Assembly: GCF_042477335.2 (NCBI RefSeq)
Contig: NC_091250.1
Span: 127,693,384 to 127,757,383, forward strand
DNA: 64,000 nt
From: Ovis canadensis
Taxonomy: Eukaryota; Chordata; Mammalia; Artiodactyla; Bovidae
Direction of reading: 5' to 3'
The position numbers and the translations under genes were made by a program. The notes under the pieces were generated by a model. It searched no databases. It was not told where the DNA came from and saw only the letters and a program-made list of their open reading frames with translations. Numbering within the stretch: position 1 is the stretch's first letter; each line of letters starts with the position of its first letter. Positions 23,336-33,527 of this stretch are shown here, one piece after another.

Positions 23336-23465
23336 GATAAGTTGAATTCATTAACTCTGGTATTTGCAAATTCTGAAGGCAGAGCGGCTTCTGGGTTGGT
23401 TTGGTTTAAGCAATCCAATGGCACTACCAACAGACTTTGTTATTCTTATTTGTCTCCTCCCCATT

Positions 23466-23522
23466 GCCTTCTTTTCTCCTTTCCTTCCTTCCTTCCTTTT
23501 CCTTTCTTATTCCTTTTTCCAG
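23466..23522 (+). repeat. (CCTT)n-type pyrimidine microsatellite
   Basis: TTCCTTCCTTCCTTCC followed by an imperfect pyrimidine run. Confidence 0.85.
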
Positions 23523-23574
23523 CAATATTAGTTTCACCCAAATGACCTTCATTGTTGAGATGCTGTTATTGGAA

Positions 23575-23792
23575 CTCAGTTGTTGTTTGATCACTAAGTC
23601 GTGTCTGACTCTTTTGCGACCCCATGAACTCTAGCCCACCAGGCTCCTCTGTCCTTGCGATTTCCCAGGCAAGAATACAGGAGTGGGTTGCCATTTTCTT
23701 TGCCAGGGGATTTTCCTAACCCAGGGATCGAACCCACGTTCCCCTGCACTGGCAGGAGGATTCTTTACTACTGAGCCACAAGGAAAACCCTA
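23575..23792 (-). mobile_element. Bov-tA SINE
   Basis: CAGTTGTTGTTTGATCAC to GAGCCACAAGGAAAACCC. Confidence 0.86.
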
Positions 23793-24369
23793 CTGGAGCT
23801 CAGATAGTTCAGTAATTGGCTCAGAGACCTTGGTTGGGAGGTGTCAGAGGCACACCTCCAGCTCAGGTGCCATATTGGAAACAGCCTCCTCCCAGCTCTG
23901 CCAGCTTTGAGTTGGGTCTAGTTGGTTCTCCAATGTTTATGCCACCCAGACCAGATCAGAGCTGTTATTTAATGACTCCCTGGAAGTGTCTAATTGTCTT
24001 TTCCTATCTTAGGACTACGTAGAATTGAGTGAGAGATGGGAGCCACACTCTGTTTATACCTTCAGGGGAAAAGCTCTTCCCATGATGTGGCGAGGAGGAG
24101 TGCCTGGATATTGGTTAAGTTCTCTTGGGAGTGGGGGTCAGGATCACTGGGCAGGTCCTGGGCTCTGCTCTGCAATGACATTGCAGTTTTTGATGTTTCT
24201 AAACACACCAAGTGGGGCCCAGTCATTGAAATATAAGCACCACTAAGACAGAAATGTTTTTTCTTTCTCGTTTGCAGGTATTTTTGTCCTCTAGATCCAT
24301 AGTAGGAGCTCACAGCTCATTCATTAATTACAGAGTATTTTCACTGAATGTTTAAACATTCTTACCCGG
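23793..24369. other. Unassigned intergenic sequence
   Basis: No recognisable element; overlapping short frames on both strands. Confidence 0.5.
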
Positions 24370-24690
24370 CAGAGTCACTTGGCTTGATTCCTCACTGCAT
24401 TTAGATCTAATCTCAAAAATCACCTCCGCCAAGAGGCCTCCCTTGACCGTAACACCTAAGGCTGGTTACTGTCCCCTGATTTCACCCCTTTCTCCTCCTT
24501 GACTCTTCCTCTCTGTCACTTGCACGTTTGTGCGTTTTGGCTGCTTTCCCCACTGGGAGCTCCATGGAGGCAGAGTGTTCATCGCTGGTGCACCACTGTC
24601 TCTCTAGTCACTAGGACAGAGGCTGCAAGAGTCTGTGCTCAATGAATGATGTTCTGGGTGAACTAGTGAATGGATGAGTGAATGAACACA
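24370..24690 (+). repeat. L2 LINE 3' end
   Basis: AATCACCTCCGCCAAGAGGCC, GGGAGCTCCATGGAGGCAG, and a terminal run of ATGAATG-type units. Confidence 0.65.
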
Positions 24691-24999
24691 TGCGTATTCC
24701 ATGGAAAGAACTCAGCATAGAGTCTGGGCCGTAGAGAGTGAGAGAGAACTGTTTGTGTTGATGCTGTTAAAGATGATACCCAAACGCACTCTGAGGCTGT
24801 CACACTCTGGGTGGACTGTTGACAACCCTCTGTGTAGGTCCTGGTAGGCTGGTGAGTGTGGGAGGCCCTCTTCCACCCAATTTGCCATTCCTCCCTGCCA
24901 CCAACTCTAAAAAGACCCCAGAGAACAGTATTTCTACCAACTTCCGCTCCTTACTTTTTGTTCATGGTGGAATTGTGACATGACTTTGGGGCTACATCC

Positions 25000-25380
25000 T
25001 TCTCTCTCCCCAACTCTTGAATTCAAACCCTTTCAGATCTTTCAGACTAGCATGTAAATGGCTAACAACATCATCCCTGCATTTCACCACTATCTACCCA
25101 CATGGCCTCTCCCTTCTTTTGGGATCTTTCTCATCTCTTTGTTTTCATATATCTGTCAACTGCCAATCGTGCCTCCATTCTGCCCGTTTCCTACCTAAAG
25201 ATACTCTCCAAGTTCTAACTTCAATATCACCTCTCCTGTTAAGCTCAGCCTGAGATCTCCCAGAAGTTTCTGCCTCTTCTCTCTGGGGTTCCACCCTGAG
25301 TTTCCCTCTTGCACTGGAATCTTCTTCTCAGGGCACTGTACTTATCCAGGCCCATCTCTCCAAGCTCGGGAGTCCTGTGT
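25000..25380 (+). repeat. L2-like LINE remnant (tentative)
   Basis: TTCAATATCACCTCTCCTG followed by a pyrimidine-rich stretch and GGGCACTGTACTTATCCAG resembles L2. It lies just beyond the FGFBP1 3' end. Confidence 0.35.
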
Positions 25381-25750
25381 ATGGCGAGTGGTGATGGGAG
25401 CCCTAACTTGAAGCCAGGGAGGATTTTGCTCCAGCTCATGGATGTGGTTTGTTGATGTCCTGGCTTTGAATCCTGTCTGCCCTCCTCCCATCTGTGAGCC
25501 CCTGACAGGTATCTTCATCACATGATGCTTCAGGTGAAATCAGTTCAGTAAGCATCAAATACCACAGATCAAAGCCTGAAACTGGGAAGATAGGGATTCA
25601 GGAATGGATCACCTTATGGGATGATCTGGGATGGCTGGTGAACAGGATGCTTTTTCCACTGATATATGAGGACCTGTTTGCAAGTGCATTGGAATTAGGC
25701 AGAGAGAAATCAAACAGTGATTGAACATATTTCTGAAAAAGGCACAGGGC

Positions 25751-25756
25751 TTTATT
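25751..25756 (-). terminator. FGFBP1: FGFBP1 polyadenylation signal
   Basis: A canonical AATAAA on the minus strand, about 325 nt past the stop codon. No other AATAAA or ATTAAA was seen between the stop and this point. Cleavage is expected 10-30 nt further, near 25725-25740. Confidence 0.7.
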
Positions 25757-26078
25757 ATCTTAACTGGGCAGAAAGTGCACTGCCCTGAAATCACCACTCT
25801 GACTCTTCAGTTCAAAGACTGGTCCTTACTGCTCATAGAAACAAAGCTTTGTGGGCCGTGGAAAAATACAGGACAATAGCCTCTTAAAATCACATCTAAG
25901 GAAATGAATACAAAACAAATTCCAAAAACAGAGACAAAAATTGCAAAATCTGTTTAAATAGTCCATTGCATAGCCATAGCACAAATGTTCATCTGACGGG
26001 GAGTTAGGAGATCTTTAAAGCATATGAAAAGGCTTTGATGTGACACCTCCTAAAGGACTCTGTTCTCTTTCGACCTCG

Positions 26079-26783
26079 TTAGCATGAACTGCCCTGTACC
26101 ATGGAGAGGAAGAATCTGCACAAAGAGCCCCAGACCTCCCCGCAGTACTCCTGGGCTGCCTTCCTTTGGTTTTCCAAGTCTTCATCCTCACACTGAGGAC
26201 CTTTGGTGGTCATGGTCTGGGTCTTTTCTGGGTTGGAGGAGGTAGTCACTTCAACCGTGTCCATGGGAGAGGGCTCCATTAACTCCTGGCTGGGTTTCTT
26301 GATCCTAATCAGAGTAGAGTTCACCAGCTTGAGATTCGATTCTGGAAACTTCTTTCTGCACACCCTGGTCTTCAGGACACTCTTGGCATCACCACAGATG
26401 ACCTTCTGAGAACGCAGATTCCGGCCAATTTGTTTCCAATAGACGCTGCTTTTGTGCAACTCTAGGCATGAGGTTGGATTGCCAGTGAAGAAACAGGAAA
26501 ACGTGTTGTCCTGTTGGGTACACTCGACCTTCAGCACAATGCCCTCCTCCTGCTTGGTCACCGCCCATCTGCAGTCAGCGTGGTCCGGGGTGATGAACTT
26601 GCCTTTGATCGGGTGCTTGGTTGGCTGGCTCCTCGGCTCCTTCCCGGGCTTGCCCAGAGCATGCGATTCCTCTGTGCTGGCTTTGCTGCCGTGTCTCTTC
26701 CTTCCTTCCCTTTTGGCCTCCGCCAAGAGCATCAGAACAGCCAGAAGGAGGAGGGAGAGCAGGGTGAGGCCGTGGGTCCTCAT
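26079..26783 (-). CDS. FGFBP1: Fibroblast growth factor-binding protein 1 (complete coding sequence in one exon)
   Basis: Encodes 234 residues, the usual mammalian FGFBP1 length. Residues 1 to about 23 form a hydrophobic signal peptide, followed by a basic stretch (KREGRKRHG). Ten cysteines lie at 71, 88, 97, 106, 130, 142, 198, 214, 222 and 234; this matches the family's five disulphides (71-88, 97-130, 106-142, 198-234, 214-222, from memory of the human protein). An N-glycosylation sequon NST is at 155. In the family the basic middle binds heparin and the C-terminal 40 or so residues bind FGF2; the secreted protein releases FGFs from heparan sulphate for receptor signalling. The frame stays open 69 codons upstream, but the methionine at 26783 is the start: it is followed by the signal peptide and lies 20 nt inside the exon, just after a good splice acceptor. 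Stop is TAA. No frameshift or lost cysteine is visible, so the gene looks functional. Confidence 0.96.
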   Translation of the reverse strand: MRTHGLTLLSLLLLAVLMLLAEAKREGRKRHGSKASTEESHALGKPGKEPRSQPTKHPIKGKFITPDHADCRWAVTKQEEGIVLKVECTQQDNTFSCFFTGNPTSCLELHKSSVYWKQIGRNLRSQKVICGDAKSVLKTRVCRKKFPESNLKLVNSTLIRIKKPSQELMEPSPMDTVEVTTSSNPEKTQTMTTKGPQCEDEDLENQRKAAQEYCGEVWGSLCRFFLSMVQGSSC

Positions 26784-27189
26784 GCCTTCAGCTTGGTGGG
26801 AACCTGTTTGACAAAAGGCAGGTGAGTCAGTGCTGGGCTGGAGGACCCTCCCCTCCACTTGGCACAGGTCTGCCTGCTTCAGGGTGAGATCCAAGAACCT
26901 TCTATTTCCTGGAATCAGTAGACAAGCAGCTGCTCTATTCGCATTTCTTCTTGAGCCTTGAATGCCAGAAACTTCCTGCCCTTCCCTCACTCTTCCGCAC
27001 CCTCTGAACCCCGTCAGTCCTCACGCCCTCATCCCCTCACTCAGTTACTCCAGCTCCATTCAACATTCAATGCACTTTCATGGGGCACCGACTAGCCATG
27101 CCCTAGACTAGATGTTGAATTGATCAAGGTGAGTAAGAAAGTCTCACATCCTAAAAACTTGGAGGCAACTCTTTGGGGGAATCTAAATA

Positions 27190-27320
27190 GCATTGACCTG
27201 GAGTTTGTCCCAACCATATCCCCCAACCTGATCTTGGGCAAGTCACTCTCCCCCTCTGGGTCTCAGCTCCTTTGTCTGAAAATCAAGATGTTGGGTGAGA
27301 TGATTGTCGACTCTCTTTCA
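27190..27320 (+). repeat. MIR SINE in FGFBP1 intron 1
   Basis: ATCTTGGGCAAGTCACTCTC, TCTGGGTCTCAGCTCC, GAAAATCAAGATGTTGGG. Confidence 0.75.
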
Positions 27321-27754
27321 GCTGCAGTGGGCTGAGTTTCTATCTCACCGTTCCACAGGGACTCAGGTGATCACACGAGAAAGGACATGGGAAGTGACAC
27401 ACAAGGTGATGTCTGACCCAAGGTTGAACATGCATGAGGCCTGGACACTCTGAGATGAGTGGTTGGCGAGCAGGGGCATTTGGGCTTCAGTAAGAGCCCA
27501 GGGAATGGCATGAAGAATGGGCAATCACACAGTTTGACTGGGCAAAGTCAACCAGGAGAACAGAGGTGAGTTTCCACCAATGCATTTAGAATACTTTGAC
27601 ACTGTCCTTACCATAGAGAAAGTCCCCAGTCAATGCTTTTAAAAATAAATCATTAAAGACATAGGATGACTTTAACTGTTACACTAAACTGAATAGATTT
27701 TTATCAAGTGGGTGACAAAAACCACCCCTCAAAGAGGAGAATTAGCCTTTCTAT

Positions 27755-27985
27755 TTGACACCAACTCCGTGCTAAGCACATGACCTGTGTTTCTCTTCCA
27801 CCTTGTTAATTCACACAAGAGCCCTGCCTGGCAGGTCATAATACATCACCATCAGGTAACAGGCGTGACAGTTAAGTTTCAGAGCAGCAAATAAATTGCT
27901 CAATATCCCATAATGGGCAAGTGACACAGTTGAGACAGGCAGCCGGAGCCTCTCCTGGTCCTTTATACCACCACGCCCGTCCCTG
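27755..27985 (-). repeat. MIR SINE in FGFBP1 intron 1
   Basis: CTCCGTGCTAAGCACATGAC, ACAAGAGCCCTGCCTGGC, ACAGTTAAGTTTCAGAG. Confidence 0.65.
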
Positions 27986-28221
27986 AATCCCTCTTGCTTT
28001 CACCTTACTCTGCCTTTCAGAAATTTAAAAAAAAAAGCGATTAGGAACAACTCACTTCGTCTGGCTTAGTTCTTGATGATAAGATCATTCATATTGCAGG
28101 TGCTCCATTTGAAAAGAATACAGACTTTTGTTTAAGAAGAGGCTGGTTAGGAGAATGGTCTTGATTCCATTATCTGCCCCGGGCATATGGCCTCTCGTTA
28201 GGACTGATAAAGGAACAGAGG

Positions 28222-28434
28222 GAAAGTGTCAGTCGCTCAGTCATGTCTGACTCTTTGCAACCCCATGGTTTGAAGCCCGCCAGGCTCCCCTCTTCATGGA
28301 ATTCTCCAGGCATGAATACTGGAGTGGGTTGCTCTTCCCTTCTCCAGGGGATCTTCCCGACCTGGAGATCAGACCCCGGTTTCTCTTACATTGCAGGCAG
28401 ATTCTTTGCCATCTGAGCCTCCAGGGAAGCCCTC
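28222..28434 (-). mobile_element. Bov-tA SINE in FGFBP1 intron 1
   Basis: AAAGTGTCAGTCGCTCAGTC to GAGCCTCCAGGGAAGCCC. Its minus orientation is the same as the gene's. It sits 225 bp downstream of the first splice donor. Confidence 0.88.
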
Positions 28435-28659
28435 CCTGATACAGGGAGCCCACAGTCACAATATGTGGGTTCCCAAAATGAAGTTGGGCTGGGAGCTAGG
28501 TATGTCCGATAAAGACCTGCTCATTCTTCATGGCAGTGGGACTCAGCCCCTACTTGTCCCTGAGGAGATCCAGGTTCCAGGAACCTGAGGTCCTCAAGGG
28601 AGCTGGGGTAGGGACAGGGGGTGGCAAGGAATGACACTCTTCAGAGAGCCAGCTCTTAC

Positions 28660-28734
28660 CTTGTTCTGAGCTTGCAGGTCCAGCGCAACCCCAGATGGGA
28701 GAGGAAGCTTGCACGCTTCCCGTGGTCTTATCCA
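28660..28734 (-). other. FGFBP1: FGFBP1 exon 1 (non-coding), approximate 5' end
   Basis: The 3' boundary is set by an excellent donor (CAAG|GTAAGAG at 28660/28659). The 5' end is placed about 30 nt downstream of the TATA box at 28757-28765, giving an exon of roughly 75 nt with no start codon in a useful context. The transcription start is inferred from TATA spacing, not mapped. Confidence 0.65.
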
Positions 28735-28845
28735 CCGTGAGAGGCCGGGAAGGCCCTTTATATAAGAGCCCACACAGACAGGGTTTTTACACCTCACATA
28801 CCTGTGTCACTTTATTCACACTCCTCCCAGCCACGCCCCTTCAGA
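28735..28845 (-). promoter_or_regulatory. FGFBP1: FGFBP1 core promoter: TATA box and upstream KLF/Sp1-type GC box
   Basis: Minus-strand TTATATAAA at 28757-28765 is a strong TATA box about 100 nt upstream of the splice donor. At 28830-28839 the minus strand reads GGGGCGTGGC, a KLF/Sp1-type box about 100 nt upstream of the inferred start. The human promoter is known to respond to EGF and phorbol ester through AP-1 and C/EBP sites close to TATA; here I see only an AP-1-like partial match (AGTGACAC, 28803-28810). Confidence 0.65.
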
Positions 28846-29128
28846 GAGAGCCAGTTCCTGCAGGGAAAGTGGTTGGCGTAATCCTGTCTGTGTGTAAGTG
28901 TGGGAGGCAGGGAGTGTTACATGCGTGGCATTAGACCTGGTTCTTCCAAGCCATTTTCTTACCCCCAGTGGCCAACTGAGCACAGCCTTGCAAAGACCCT
29001 CTGTGATGGGAAGAGGACCCCAGCAGCAGAATCTTGGTGGGGTCGGGGGGAAGTTATGAACACTAACTCATTCTACCCAAAGCTCTCCTCAAATCTCATC
29101 GGAGCCCCTCCATGATATACTAACCTAC
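28846..29128. other. FGFBP1 upstream flank
   Basis: Unique-looking sequence upstream of the promoter, ending at an antisense BovB at 29129. It may hold distal regulatory sites, none individually supported. Confidence 0.45.
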
Positions 29129-29396
29129 ATTGTTGTTGCTCAGTCACTAAGCCACGTCCGACTCTGCGACCCCACGGACTGCAGCCTGCCAGACTCCCTT
29201 GTTCTTCACTATGCCCCAGAGTTTGCTCAAATTCATGTCATTGAGTTGGTGATGCCATCTAACAGATGCCTCTGTTGCCCCCTTCTTTTGCCTTCAATCT
29301 TTCTCAGCATCAGGCTATTTTCCAATGAGTCAGCTCTTTGCCTCAGGTGGCCAAGGTACTGGAGCTTCAGCTTCAGCATCAGTCCTTCCAATATAA
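29129..29396 (-). mobile_element. BovB LINE 3' fragment, antisense
   Basis: TTGTTGTTGCTCAGTCACTAA at left to TCAGCATCAGTCCTTCCAA at right. Confidence 0.82.
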
Positions 29397-29397
29397 T

Positions 29398-29520
29398 TCA
29401 TCCCGTTTTCCAGATGGAATTTTGGAGCTTGAAGATATTTGAGGCTGGGCCAAGATCACAGGGCTAGGAGGATGAGGAGCCCAGGGTTTAAAGCCTGGAC
29501 TCCCGGGGTCCCCTCTGTCC
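29398..29520 (-). repeat. MIR SINE, antisense
   Basis: TTTTCCAGATGGAATTTTGG, CAAGATCACAGGGCTAG, AAGCCTGGACTCCC. Confidence 0.55.
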
Positions 29521-29889
29521 TCTTTTTACCTGACACACTCAGTAAACACTTGGTGAATGAAGGATTGAACTGGGGAAACCACCCCGGCATTTGAATCACC
29601 ATTTTCATCTGAGGCACTTGAAGTTACTAGGTGGGCAGAGGAACCCTTGGGCCCTGAGACGCCGGTAAGGAGGAAATTACTGACCTGGGTCTTGTTAAAA
29701 GTTTACACCTTGTGGTCACAGCTGGGGTCCTTACTCTGCTGAGCCTCCTCTAGGCAGTGCCTGGATCTAGTGGAGCCCCAGACCCAGCATTCGTCTAGCT
29801 GTGATTTGAACCTCTCTGACCCTCCCTCTGCTCAGCGACTGACAACTGACAATAGCAGCACCTCATTTAGGGTCTCATGCTGAATTATT

Positions 29890-30028
29890 TGGGCTTCCCA
29901 GGTGGTGCTAGTGGTGAAGAACCTTCCTGTCAATGCAGGAGATGTAAGAGATGTGGGTTCAATCCCTGGGTCAGGAAGTATTCTTGTCTGGAAAACCACA
30001 TGGACGAAGGAGCCCGGTGGACTAAATT
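29890..30028 (+). mobile_element. Bov-tA SINE with internal deletion
   Basis: GGGCTTCCCAGGTGGTGCTAG, then AATCCCTGGGTCAGGAAG joined directly to TATTCTTGTCTGG; the tail is lost. Confidence 0.82.
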
Positions 30029-30469
30029 TTTCAGGAAGCTGACCCATTAGCATCCAGTGAAGCAGAACAGATTTGGTTCATAAGGTGGCCTTTAGTTGTA
30101 TTCTTTAAAAAACAGGTACATTTTGTTTCCTTGCTGAGAATGTAAAAAGAACTCACATCTGCAATGACATGGACTTCACTACATTTTATTGTTTTACTTT
30201 TCATGATGTTTGAGCATAAGAAGTTGATCCTCTTCTTCTTGACTCGGCTGTAAGGAAAGCAATAGCGTGAGAACTATAGGAGTAATAATGAGTAATAGAC
30301 GGCAGCTGACCCTTGCCTTTGGGACAGGAACAATGAGGAGTCCTGGGAGTGATGGCAAACTGGGTAGTTCCTGACGTCTAAGTGTCAACACTCAGCTCCA
30401 AGTGACAGAAAACACGTCGGCCTGAGGTCAAGATTCTCAGACCTCATGAATTTGTCCACATACACTTTT

Positions 30470-30753
30470 TGCTGCTGCTGCTGCTGCTGCTAAGTCGTGT
30501 CAGTCGTGTCCGACTCTGTGCGACCCCATAGACGGCAGCCCGCCAGGCTCCCCCGTCCCTGGGATTCTCCAGGCAAGAACACTGGAGTAGGTTGCCATTT
30601 CCTTCTCCAAAGCATGAAAGTGAAAAGTGAAAGTGAAGTCGCTCAGTCGTGTCCTACTCTTAGCAACCCCATGGACTGTAGCCTACCAGGCTCCTCCATC
30701 CATGGGACTTTCCAGGCCAGAGTACTGGAATGGGGTGCCATTGCCTTCTCCGC
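30470..30753 (-). mobile_element. Bov-A2 dimeric SINE with (GCT)n end
   Basis: Begins with eight tandem GCT units (30470-30491). Two related A-monomers follow, joined by the GAAAGTGAAAAGTGAAAGTG linker, ending CCATTGCCTTCTCC. Confidence 0.88.
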
Positions 30754-30764
30754 ATATACTTTTT

Positions 30765-31450
30765 ACTGGAGTATAATTGCTTTACAATGTTGTGTTGGTT
30801 TCGGCTGTACAGCAGCGTGAATCCTATGTGTATATATATATGCATACATATATATATATATATATAAATACAAACACATATGCATCCCCTCCTTTAGCCT
30901 CCTTCCCACCCACTCCCATCCCACCCACCTGGGTCCCCACAGAGCACCGAGCTGAGCTCCCTGGGCTATACAGCAGGTTCCCACTAGCCGTCTATTTTCC
31001 ACATGCTAATGTATATGTATTTCCCTGCTACTCTCTCAATTTGTCCCACCGTCGTCCTCCCTTCCTGTGTCTGCATTTCTATTTCCTGCCCTGCAAACAC
31101 ATTCATTGGTGCCATTCCTCTAGAGTCCACCTATGTGCATTAATACCCATCTATTTTTCTCTGTCTGACTTACTTCACTCTGTACGACAGTCTCTAGGTC
31201 CATCCACGTCTCTGCAGATGACTCAGCTTCCTTCCTTTTCACGGCTGAGTAACGTTCCGTTGCATGCGTGTACCACGTCTTCTTTATCCACTCCTCTGCC
31301 TGTGGACCTTTAGGTTGCTTCCATGTCCTGGCCACTGTAAACCATGCTGCAGGGAACACTGGGGCGCATATGTCTTCTTGCACTATGGTTTTCTCAGGGT
31401 ATCTGCCCAGTGTTGGGATTGCTGGGTCAGATGGTGATGCTGTGTAGAAA
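30765..31450 (-). mobile_element. Ruminant L1 3' region with an internal TA microsatellite
   Basis: ACTGGAGTATAATTGCTTTAC at left, TA-rich tract at 30830-30866, then GAGCTCCCTGGGCTATACAG, CTGACTTACTTCACTCTG and TTGCTGGGTCAGATGG. Confidence 0.88.
30830..30866 (+). repeat. (TA)n microsatellite inside L1
   Basis: Two TA runs separated by GCATACA. Confidence 0.9.
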
Positions 31451-32194
31451 TAGACATCTCATGAACTTTTAAAAGATTCCTCCACATGCAAATGGGTGTA
31501 TATGAAATTGGGTTGGCATCTAACTGAAATTTTCTAGAACATTATCCTAGCCCACAGTAAAAATACAGAAAGTTGTAACTGTGGTTGGATTCCATCCATG
31601 TTCCACCTGTTCAAGAATTGCAAAGGTCACAGAGTTATGGATGTTCCTCATGAATTCCACTGAAGGAGGCTATTTCCCCAAACTCCAAGCCTCGTGTAAA
31701 ATTGGCTCATCCTGAGATCCATCTCCATTGCTATGATCATCACCTCATTGAATCATGACTTGCTCAAATAGGTACTTACATAGTGATATTTTGGAGGATT
31801 ATTGGACCCAAGCAAGACAAAGCTTCATTGTTCCACAAGGAGATGTAGACCAAGGTGGTCTCCTGCAAAACAAGAATATCATCTTATCCCCAGGTGGCAG
31901 CCAGATTCTTTCTGGAGAAAGACTATAGGTCAGAACACAAAGCAAATTTAGAAGACAACATGTGGACTCCAGGATCTTTTCTGAGAAATGTCTCTAAGAT
32001 TTGGCAGAGAACATGTAACTTACCCCCAACAACTTCCCACGGATCTTCACCCTTTCTGTTGAAGGTGCAATCCCAACTTCTGCCATGACCCTTCTTTTTT
32101 AAAAAGGGGTCATGGTATTAGACAAAGCTTTGTAGCCTTTTCCTATTAGCTCAGCCTATTATTTAAAATTCATCTCTAGACACACACACTTTAA
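31451..32194. other. Unassigned intergenic sequence
   Basis: Nothing recognised beyond weak similarity to old repeats. Confidence 0.5.
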
Positions 32195-32415
32195 TCTGGC
32201 CACACTAAACCACTCATCCACCATTTCCTGAATATTTGTGAGCTTGTCCCCTTCCTGCTTTTGCTCCTGCTCTTCCCTTTACTTGAGATGCCCTTCCAGT
32301 CCAGCTTTGCCAGACACACATAGGTCCTTAAGGTCCAGCTCCAATATTATCTCCTCTCTGTTGGTGTCATTGGTCCTCTGAACTTTTCCCATGCCCTCCT
32401 TTTCATGGACGTTCA
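32195..32415 (+). repeat. L2 LINE fragment
   Basis: TTTACTTGAGATGCCCTTCC, TTAAGGTCCAGCTCC, then TATTATCTCCTC. Confidence 0.55.
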
Positions 32416-32563
32416 TGGAGAGAAATAGACCATCCCTCCCAAAGAATGTTTACAACGTGCCAGCATTGTGCTAAGGCTGTGTCCACACATTAAGTCATAG
32501 TTCAATACACTGAGAAAATAATACCCTTGAACTACAGTGCAAGATCCAAATACCAAACGCATC

Positions 32564-32862
32564 AATCCTAAAGGAAATCAGTCCTAAATATTCATTGGAA
32601 GGACTGATGCTGAAGCTGAAGCTCCAATACTTTGGTCACCTGATGCAAAGAGCCAACTCATTGGAAAAGACCCTGATGCTGGGAAAGATTGAAGGCAGGA
32701 GGAGAAGGGGACGACAGAGGATGGGATGGTGGATGGAATCATTGACTCAATGGAGATGAGTTTGAGCAAACTCTAGTAGATAGTGAAGGACAGGGAAACC
32801 TCGTGAGCTGCAGTCCATCAGGTTGCAAGGAGTCAGACACGAATGAGCAACTGAACAACAAC
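32564..32862 (+). mobile_element. BovB LINE 3' fragment
   Basis: From CCTAAAGGAAATCAGTCC to ATGAGCAACTGAACAACAAC. Confidence 0.85.
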
Positions 32863-32937
32863 AATAACACAGTAATTTCTGTCCAGGAAGCCACCTGAGA
32901 TCCCATGTGACCTTTAATAGACGTGACTCCTCTGTGG

Positions 32938-33079
32938 ATGCTGCTGCTGCTGCTGCTGCTAAGTTGCTTCAGTCATGTCTGATTCCATGCAACCCCACAG
33001 ATGGTAGCCCACCAGGCTCCCCTGTCCCTGGGATTCTCCAGGCAAGAGGACTGGAGTGGGGTGCCATTGCCTTCTCCAC
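32938..33079 (-). mobile_element. Bov-A2 SINE, one monomer with (GCT)n
   Basis: ATGCTGCTGCTGCTGCTGC then AAGTTGCTTCAGTCATGTC, ending CCATTGCCTTCTCC. Confidence 0.85.
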
Positions 33080-33460
33080 TGTTTGTGGATAGAGCTTCTT
33101 TTGGTTGTGGTGTTTCCTCCGATGTTCCTTGTTTGTGATGACCTTGACAGTTTTCAGGATTGCTCAGGTGTTTGGAGAACGTGTCCCATTGGGAATTTGG
33201 TATTTCTCTCGTGATTAAATTGGGATTATGTCACTTTTTTCTTCCACCAAGACTGAAATGATGGACAGCAGGTTCCTTTGGAGGTTCCATAGAAAATCTG
33301 AACACAGCAGTTGAGCATATGTCTTAGGCAGTCTGGTTGCAGATAGTTTTGAGGCTCAAAGCTGATTTTACTCTCATGCATTTATTACCATATGGTTCCT
33401 TAACCTAGAGACTGGCCTCTGGTAGAGAGGTGGAGAGTGCAGTGACTAGAGATGTATTCA

Positions 33461-33527
33461 GCTCAGTTCAGTTCAGTTCAGTCCCTCAGTCGTACCTGAC
33501 TCTGTGACCCCATGAATCGCAGCATGA
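33461..33527 (-). mobile_element. BovB LINE, 3'-terminal scrap with pentanucleotide tail
   Basis: About 65 bases: reversed (TGAAC)n tail, then TCCCTCAGTCGTACCTGAC to CGCAGCATG. Confidence 0.75.

Larger units (their letters stand above)
25730..26803 (-). other. FGFBP1: FGFBP1 exon 2 (20-nt 5' UTR, whole CDS, 3' UTR)
   Basis: On the minus strand a pyrimidine-rich stretch ending TTTTGTCAAACAG lies immediately before 26803, giving a good acceptor 20 nt upstream of the ATG. The 3' UTR runs from 26078 to about 25730, placed some 20 nt beyond the only AATAAA seen downstream of the stop. Total length near 1.07 kb fits the known two-exon organisation of FGFBP1, with all coding sequence in the last exon. 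The 3' end is inferred from the signal alone. Confidence 0.8.
26804..28659 (-). other. FGFBP1: FGFBP1 intron 1
   Basis: A 1,856-nt intron in the 5' UTR, bounded by an AG|GTAAGAG donor at 28660/28659 and a CAG acceptor at 26804. It holds a sense-strand MIR (27190-27320), an antisense MIR (27755-27985) and an antisense Bov-tA SINE (28222-28434). The remainder is unassigned. A single intron before the coding exon is the known FGFBP1 layout. Confidence 0.75.

Noticed and set aside
26203-26825. Plus-strand frames of 68-119 codons opposite FGFBP1
   Set aside because: Shadow frames of the FGFBP1 coding strand.
26784-26990. Upstream extension of the FGFBP1 frame by 69 codons
   Set aside because: A strong splice acceptor lies at 26803/26804. 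The downstream methionine gives the family's 234-residue length and signal peptide.
30470-30491. GCT trinucleotide repeat as a possible polyglutamine or disease-type repeat
   Set aside because: It is the standard end of Bov-A2 elements and recurs at 32941 and 47166. It is not in a coding frame.
30777-31313. 178-codon plus-strand frame
   Set aside because: Lies wholly within an antisense L1 3' region and a TA microsatellite.
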